DNA from: JALRBM01 sp964615445
GTDB taxonomy: Bacteria; Patescibacteriota; Saccharimonadia; Saccharimonadales; Saccharimonadaceae
DNA length: 9,154 bases
Assembly: GCA_964615445.1 (NCBI GenBank)
Contig: CAZTOK010000043.1
Span: 1 to 9,154 of the forward strand
Direction of reading: 5' to 3'
The notes under the pieces were generated by a model. It made no database searches and had not been told where the DNA came from. It saw only the letters and a program-made list of their open reading frames with translations. This document shows positions 6,645-9,154 of this stretch, piece after piece. Position 1 is the stretch's first letter, and each line of letters starts with the position of its first letter. The translations under genes and the position numbers were made by a program.

Positions 6645-6676
6645 GGCCGCCATTAAACTAATTGGAGGCCTAAATG
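6645..6676 (+). promoter_or_regulatory. hairpin that can hide the Shine-Dalgarno of the PH-like gene
   Basis: GGCCGCC at 6645-6651 can pair with GGAGGCC at 6664-6670 (six of seven pairs, 12-nt loop). The second arm contains the Shine-Dalgarno GGAGG (6664-6668) for the ATG at 6674. When folded it would block translation, so together with the pseudoknotted RNA just upstream it forms a plausible cis-regulatory leader. Confidence 0.45.
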
Positions 6677-7098
6677 TGGTTTAAGAACAATCAAATATAA
6701 AAGAAAGAAGTATCCAAAGCTTCAACGTCAAATACTTGGGCGGTCACTCGGAATTATCACCCGGCTTTGGGTTACTTAATTTCTACATGGATAGATTTGA
6801 GTATGTTCATGGAAAAAAGATACTGCTCACACAACTATCGACAGAAGTAGAGTCTTACGGTATTGAGGGCAAAGAAGATATCAGTAGACGTATTACAGCA
6901 ACTCGAATGGTTGCCTTTGGCATTTTTGCGTTAGCCGCTCCAAAGAAAAGTGTGAAGCGAGAACAGTACCTAACAATAATACTTAGGGACGGTAACCAAC
7001 TTATATTTGAACATTCAAATCAGTTTATAAATGAAGCATTATTTAGAGGATTGGTGAGTACCGCCTTTGCAAAAATGCTATCAAAGGCTAACAGATAA
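6674..7098 (+). CDS. small PH-like-domain protein, apparently frameshifted near its start
   Basis: A strong Shine-Dalgarno GGAGG (6664-6668) precedes ATG 6674, but that frame stops after eight codons (MWFKNNQI, TAA 6698-6700). The coding-looking frame is open from 6685 to 7098 without an ATG near its beginning; it reads IKERSIQSFNVKYLGGHSE at the start and contains GKEDISRRITATRMVAFGIF and YLTIILRDGNQLIF. This resembles small bacterial PH-like domain proteins (strand, GGH, loops, final helix), as far as I can judge by eye. Removing two bases from the ATAT at 6695-6698 would join the frames cleanly into MWFKNNQIKERSIQ. So it is either a recently broken gene, a sequence error, a recoded gene, or a protein shortened to start at TTG 6736 (120 aa) or ATG 6787. 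Function unknown; an intrinsic terminator follows. Confidence 0.6.
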
Positions 7099-7099
7099 G

Positions 7100-7134
7100 A
7101 AAGTGGCCAAGTTTACTACAAGTTTCCACTTTTT
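7100..7134 (+). terminator. intrinsic terminator after the PH-like gene
   Basis: AAAGTGG (7100-7106) pairs with CCACTTT (7126-7132) across a 19-nt loop and runs into a T tract ending at 7134. It lies two bases after the stop codon at 7096-7098. The long loop makes it a moderate terminator. It separates the PH-like gene from the recombinase module. Confidence 0.55.
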
Positions 7135-7169
7135 AGACCTACTTTTTATTAAACAGAGGCAAGAAGAGT

Positions 7170-7175
7170 TATAAT
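7170..7175 (+). promoter_or_regulatory. candidate -10 box of the recombinase module
   Basis: Perfect TATAAT downstream of the preceding terminator and about 100 bp before the 64-aa gene; the -35 region (TATTAA at 7147-7152) is poor. It would produce a leader of about 90 nt. In that leader AAGAAC (7250-7255) can pair with GTTCTT (7266-7271), placing the AAGG ribosome site of the small gene at the loop edge. Confidence 0.35.
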
Positions 7176-7271
7176 GTACTTGAGACCTAACAAAATTATA
7201 TTAAATTATATTTTTGAATGGTTTCTTTTGTTTTTGAGTAAAGGGGCAAAAGAACTTTCTATAAGGTTCTT

Positions 7272-7466
7272 ATGCTCAAAGACCCACGACAAAACAAAAG
7301 AGATCACACTCTTAAACTCAGGAAGGCTGCGAAGTCTGGTGACTATAAAGAATGCCAAGAGGCCGCTAAGGCACTGGCTGAGTTTATTTACGATGTCTTT
7401 CGTGAGCAAGAAGCAAGGAGTGTGAGGAAAGATGCCAAAGCAAAATCTAGCAATCGCACTATGTAG
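7272..7466 (+). CDS. small basic protein overlapping the recombinase gene
   Basis: The 64-aa product starts at ATG 7272 behind AAGG (7263-7266). It begins MLKDPRQNKRDHTLKL, then has an amphipathic helical stretch around residues 25-48 (KECQEAAKALAEFIYDVFRE) and a basic tail. The last 35 bases overlap the start of the recombinase gene, so the two are very likely co-transcribed and translationally linked. I do not recognise a family. A small charged protein next to a serine integrase is a candidate recombination directionality factor or a DNA-binding regulator, but that rests on position alone. A competing frame from ATG 7174 to 7425 is less convincing because its ATG lies within the -10 box. 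Confidence 0.65.
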   Translation: MLKDPRQNKRDHTLKLRKAAKSGDYKECQEAAKALAEFIYDVFREQEARSVRKDAKAKSSNRTM

Positions 7467-8997
7467 AGTGTCTTCTCTCGAGCAGCTACAAAGTAACAGC
7501 CTCAGTCACCAGCGTGACAACGTGTTAAGAGCGGCCGACCAACTTAATGTTCGCATACCCGATGATGGTATATGGTCAGGGCATGTTTCAAGTAAAAAGG
7601 GTGTCAATTATGATCGTAAAGATCTAAAGCAGATGCTTGAATATTGCCACAAACATCCGAGTGTAAAATATTTGATTGTGCAGGAAGTAGATAGATTTAT
7701 GCGTAGCCCTGACGAGCAAGTATACTTCCAAGTTCGATTCATGCAAGAAGTTGGAGTAAAGATTTGGTATGCCGATAAACCGGGTCTAAATAACGATGAT
7801 ACTCTTTCGGGTCTAATGCGTTATCTCGAAGGTTTTAGGGCGGCAGGTAGTAATGATGAACGCCAAAGGAAATCTATTAACGGACAGACTAAGGCATTGG
7901 AGGAAGGGCGTTTCCCGTTCGCACCAAAACCAGGTTACAAAAAAGGACTTCGGACTGGAATACAGGAGATTCATGAAGTGCGTGGCCCTGCACTCAAGAA
8001 TGTGTTACTACGTCTAGCTAGTAGGCTCATAACTCCATCCGAAGCGGTCGTGGAACTTAATGCTAGTGCATTCGTTAAAAGCCGTGCTTTATACAAAATG
8101 GATAAGTTTAGAAAAATAGCTACCGACCCTTTTTATGCCGGGATTGTTGAAATAGATAAGCAAGTGAAGATGAGAAACGAAAATGGGCTGCATCAAGCTT
8201 TAATTAGTAAAGAGCAACATCGTGAGCTTGTACGAATTATGGACGGAAAGAAAAAGAATCAGTCAGGGCCACGTAAAAACGGTAATCCAAAATACCCCCT
8301 TTCAAATCATGTGAGCTGTGACTTATGCATAGATAAACGTAATGGGAGATATGTGGGCTACGATCATGGAAATGGGCATAGCAATAAAATATACGAAAAG
8401 TATCGATGTCGTGCATGTAAAAGACGCATAACTCGTGATGAACTCCATACTCAAATATTGAAACAGTTTGAGGCTTTTTCAGTAAGTGATGAGGCATTAA
8501 AGGGCCTTGTTGATGCACTCAACATCGTATGGAAGCAAAAAGAAGGAGAAGCGGGACAAGAAGCGGTTCGCATAACTCGCTTGATCCAAAACATTAATAC
8601 AACTATTGATCAGCAAGTTGAAGCAGCGACAGATCCAAGCAACTTGAGTATTAAAGAAGACATACTTTCAGCTATAACTAAAAAGAAGACTGAAGTTATA
8701 GACCTAGAAAATCAGCTAGAAACGCTTTCCTTACAGGCATCAAATGACAAGGATAGATTCTTGCGGTTTGCTTTTGATTTCGTAGAAAACATGGGCAATC
8801 GTTTTTTAGAGATCTCGCCCGAAAACAGATTGAGGTGTAAACAAGTGCTTTTTCCAGCTGGATTTTACCTTGATGCAAAAAATAAAGTTCACACCCCAGA
8901 AATTAGTCCATTTTACAGATTGATAAGCAATAAAAAAGACCTTTCAGAACCTGAAAAGTCTCTTTTGGTGCGGGTCAGGTCCTCTAGCACCCTCTAG
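7432..8997 (+). CDS. large serine recombinase (integrase)
   Basis: The 521-aa enzyme catalyses site-specific recombination through a covalent serine-DNA intermediate. The resolvase domain (about 5-150) shows ALCRVSS with catalytic Ser14 after Arg12, and EVDRFMRS at 85-92 with the two conserved arginines R88 and R91. The recombinase domain follows (GRFPFAPKPGYKKG near 159-172; FRKIATDPFYAGIV near 226-239). A zinc ribbon is visible as C296xxC299 ... C326xxC329, then a coiled-coil-prone helix (about 370-450) as in large serine integrases. The start at ATG 7432 has GAGGA at 7424-7428. The gene ends right at the tRNA-like attachment region: codons near the C-terminus (LLVRVRSSSTL) are encoded by the 15-bp tRNA-end repeat and a hairpin whose loop contains the stop codon. 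It is the probable integrase of the element. Confidence 0.95.
   Translation: MPKQNLAIALCRVSSLEQLQSNSLSHQRDNVLRAADQLNVRIPDDGIWSGHVSSKKGVNYDRKDLKQMLEYCHKHPSVKYLIVQEVDRFMRSPDEQVYFQVRFMQEVGVKIWYADKPGLNNDDTLSGLMRYLEGFRAAGSNDERQRKSINGQTKALEEGRFPFAPKPGYKKGLRTGIQEIHEVRGPALKNVLLRLASRLITPSEAVVELNASAFVKSRALYKMDKFRKIATDPFYAGIVEIDKQVKMRNENGLHQALISKEQHRELVRIMDGKKKNQSGPRKNGNPKYPLSNHVSCDLCIDKRNGRYVGYDHGNGHSNKIYEKYRCRACKRRITRDELHTQILKQFEAFSVSDEALKGLVDALNIVWKQKEGEAGQEAVRITRLIQNINTTIDQQVEAATDPSNLSIKEDILSAITKKKTEVIDLENQLETLSLQASNDKDRFLRFAFDFVENMGNRFLEISPENRLRCKQVLFPAGFYLDAKNKVHTPEISPFYRLISNKKDLSEPEKSLLVRVRSSSTL
8932..8960 (-). terminator. minus-strand intrinsic terminator inside the recombinase gene
   Basis: Arms 8938-8947 (GACCTTTCAG) and 8951-8960 (CTGAAAAGTC) pair over 10 bp with one G-T and a 3-nt loop. 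On the minus strand the stem is followed by T6 (A6 at 8932-8937). It comes just after the tRNA-end copy at 8965-8979, as a tRNA gene's own terminator would, yet it lies in the recombinase coding region. Confidence 0.6.
8965..8979 (-). repeat. copy 1 of tRNA-end repeat (likely attachment site)
   Basis: TTGGTGCGGGTCAGG is identical to 9103-9117, with starts 138 bp apart. On the minus strand it reads CCTGACCCGCACCAA, the 3' acceptor end and CCA of the tRNA-like gene. It lies inside the last codons of the recombinase gene. A direct copy of a tRNA 3' end beside an integrase gene is the classic mark of an att site. Confidence 0.7.
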
Positions 8998-9044
8998 CCG
9001 AGAGGGTGCTACCCTGGCCTATTATGTCTTTAGATGAGGCCAGG
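8980..9044. other. hairpin-rich segment resembling a broken tRNA T-arm
   Basis: A 10-bp stem AGCACCCTCT/AGAGGGTGCT (8986-8995, 9001-9010) has the recombinase stop TAG 8995-8997 at the base of its loop; no T tract follows, so it is not a standard terminator. CCCTGGCCT (9012-9020) matches 9128-9136 of the tRNA-like gene. Thus copy 1 shares both flanks of the T-arm, with the loop replaced by this hairpin. CCTGGCC (9013-9019) can also pair with GGCCAGG (9038-9044). No gene is seen in 8998-9103. Confidence 0.45.
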
Positions 9045-9065
9045 CGCCAGACACACCAAACTCAG

Positions 9066-9107
9066 ACCAAGAAAAAAGCCCTACTTTCGTAGGACTCTTT
9101 TCTTGGT
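9066..9107 (-). terminator. intrinsic terminator of the tRNA-like gene
   Basis: Read on the minus strand, directly after the CCA end, GTCCTAC and GTAGGGC-type arms (core CCTAC 9080-9084 with GTAGG 9089-9093) close a TTTC/GAAA loop and run into T6 (A6 at 9072-9077). Outer arms ACCAAGAAAA (9066-9075) and TTTTCTTGGT (9098-9107) extend the stem through two mismatches and take in the CCA end. This is a normal position for a tRNA terminator and suggests that the gene is, or was, transcribed. Confidence 0.65.
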
Positions 9108-9117
9108 GCGGGTCAGG
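9103..9117 (-). repeat. copy 2 of tRNA-end repeat
   Basis: Identical to 8965-8979. Here it forms the genuine 3' acceptor strand, discriminator base and CCA of the tRNA-like gene that runs off the right edge. Confidence 0.7.
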
Positions 9118-9154
9118 GGACTCTAACCCCTGGCCTCATCCTTGGCAAGGATGC
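9104..9154 (-). tRNA. tRNA-Gly(GCC)-like gene, 3' two-thirds (5' end outside window)
   Basis: On the minus strand the sequence folds as a tRNA from position 26 on: anticodon stem CATCC/GGATG around loop TTGCCAA (9137-9153) with anticodon GCC at 9144-9146, a five-base variable loop AGGCC, T stem AGGGG/CCCCT (9115-9119 with 9127-9131), acceptor strand GACCCGC, then A and encoded CCA (9104-9106). The anticodon indicates glycine. Two points are atypical: the T loop is TTAGAGT, with A where position 56 is nearly always C, and the discriminator base is A whereas bacterial tRNA-Gly normally has U73. It may be a diverged or non-translational tRNA, or a degenerate copy serving as an integration target. 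The D arm and the 5' acceptor strand are outside the window. Confidence 0.55.

Noticed and set aside
7174..7425. Plus-strand 83-codon reading frame upstream of the recombinase
   Set aside because: Its ATG overlaps a perfect TATAAT box, and its second half lies in another frame over the better-supported 64-aa gene.
8986..9010. Intrinsic terminator for the recombinase gene
   Set aside because: The stem is strong, but no T tract follows on either strand and the stop codon overlaps its loop.
9104..9154. tmRNA 3' end
   Set aside because: The segment has a proper anticodon arm with a 7-nt loop and a five-base variable loop, as in a canonical tRNA.
1..9154. CRISPR array or cas genes
   Set aside because: No regularly spaced direct repeats and no cas-like proteins are present.

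Overview
The window is AT-rich accessory DNA with well-formed Shine-Dalgarno sites and sigma70-type -10 boxes. I read it as a genomic island in a gammaproteobacterium, perhaps a marine group such as Vibrio, Shewanella or Pseudoalteromonas. No housekeeping gene is visible, so the host assignment is inference.

Left edge (1-176): the end of an unknown + strand gene and a possible 30-codon gene joined by an ATGA stop/start overlap. Left block (177-6395): a four-gene cluster that looks like a DNA modification/restriction defence locus. It holds a 900-aa minus-strand protein with EVE-like, DUF262 (ParB-like DGQQR), DUF1524 HNH and C-terminal HEPN-like parts; a divergent ~200-aa protein of unknown function; and two overlapping minus-strand adenine methyltransferase genes, one D12 (Dam-like) class and one Eco57I/N6_Mtase-like with an inserted zinc ribbon. 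The unknown gene and the D12 gene converge with overlapping stop codons. The big nuclease gene and the unknown gene share a 48-bp divergent control region with a perfect 12-bp palindrome.

Middle (6396-7271): an elaborate structured RNA (6520-6643) lies just after a perfect TATAAT. It has a 17-bp closing stem, two internal hairpins and an 11-bp pseudoknot between a loop and the 3' tail. Its two imperfect pairs are both G-U on the + strand, so the + strand is the likely transcript. A hairpin that can hide the GGAGG Shine-Dalgarno follows, then a small PH-like-domain gene that appears frameshifted in codon 9, and an intrinsic terminator.

Right block (7272-9154): a 64-aa protein overlapping a 521-aa large serine recombinase, the likely integrase. 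The recombinase gene's 3' end holds a 15-bp sequence identical to the 3' end of a tRNA-Gly(GCC)-like gene running off the right edge on the minus strand. Each copy is followed, on the minus strand, by its own intrinsic terminator. This is the look of an attachment site at a tRNA 3' end. The tRNA-like sequence is itself unusual (A at T-loop position 56, discriminator A).

Taken together: an integrase module at one end next to a tRNA-like target, a cargo of putative restriction/modification genes, and between them a structured RNA with no class that I recognise.
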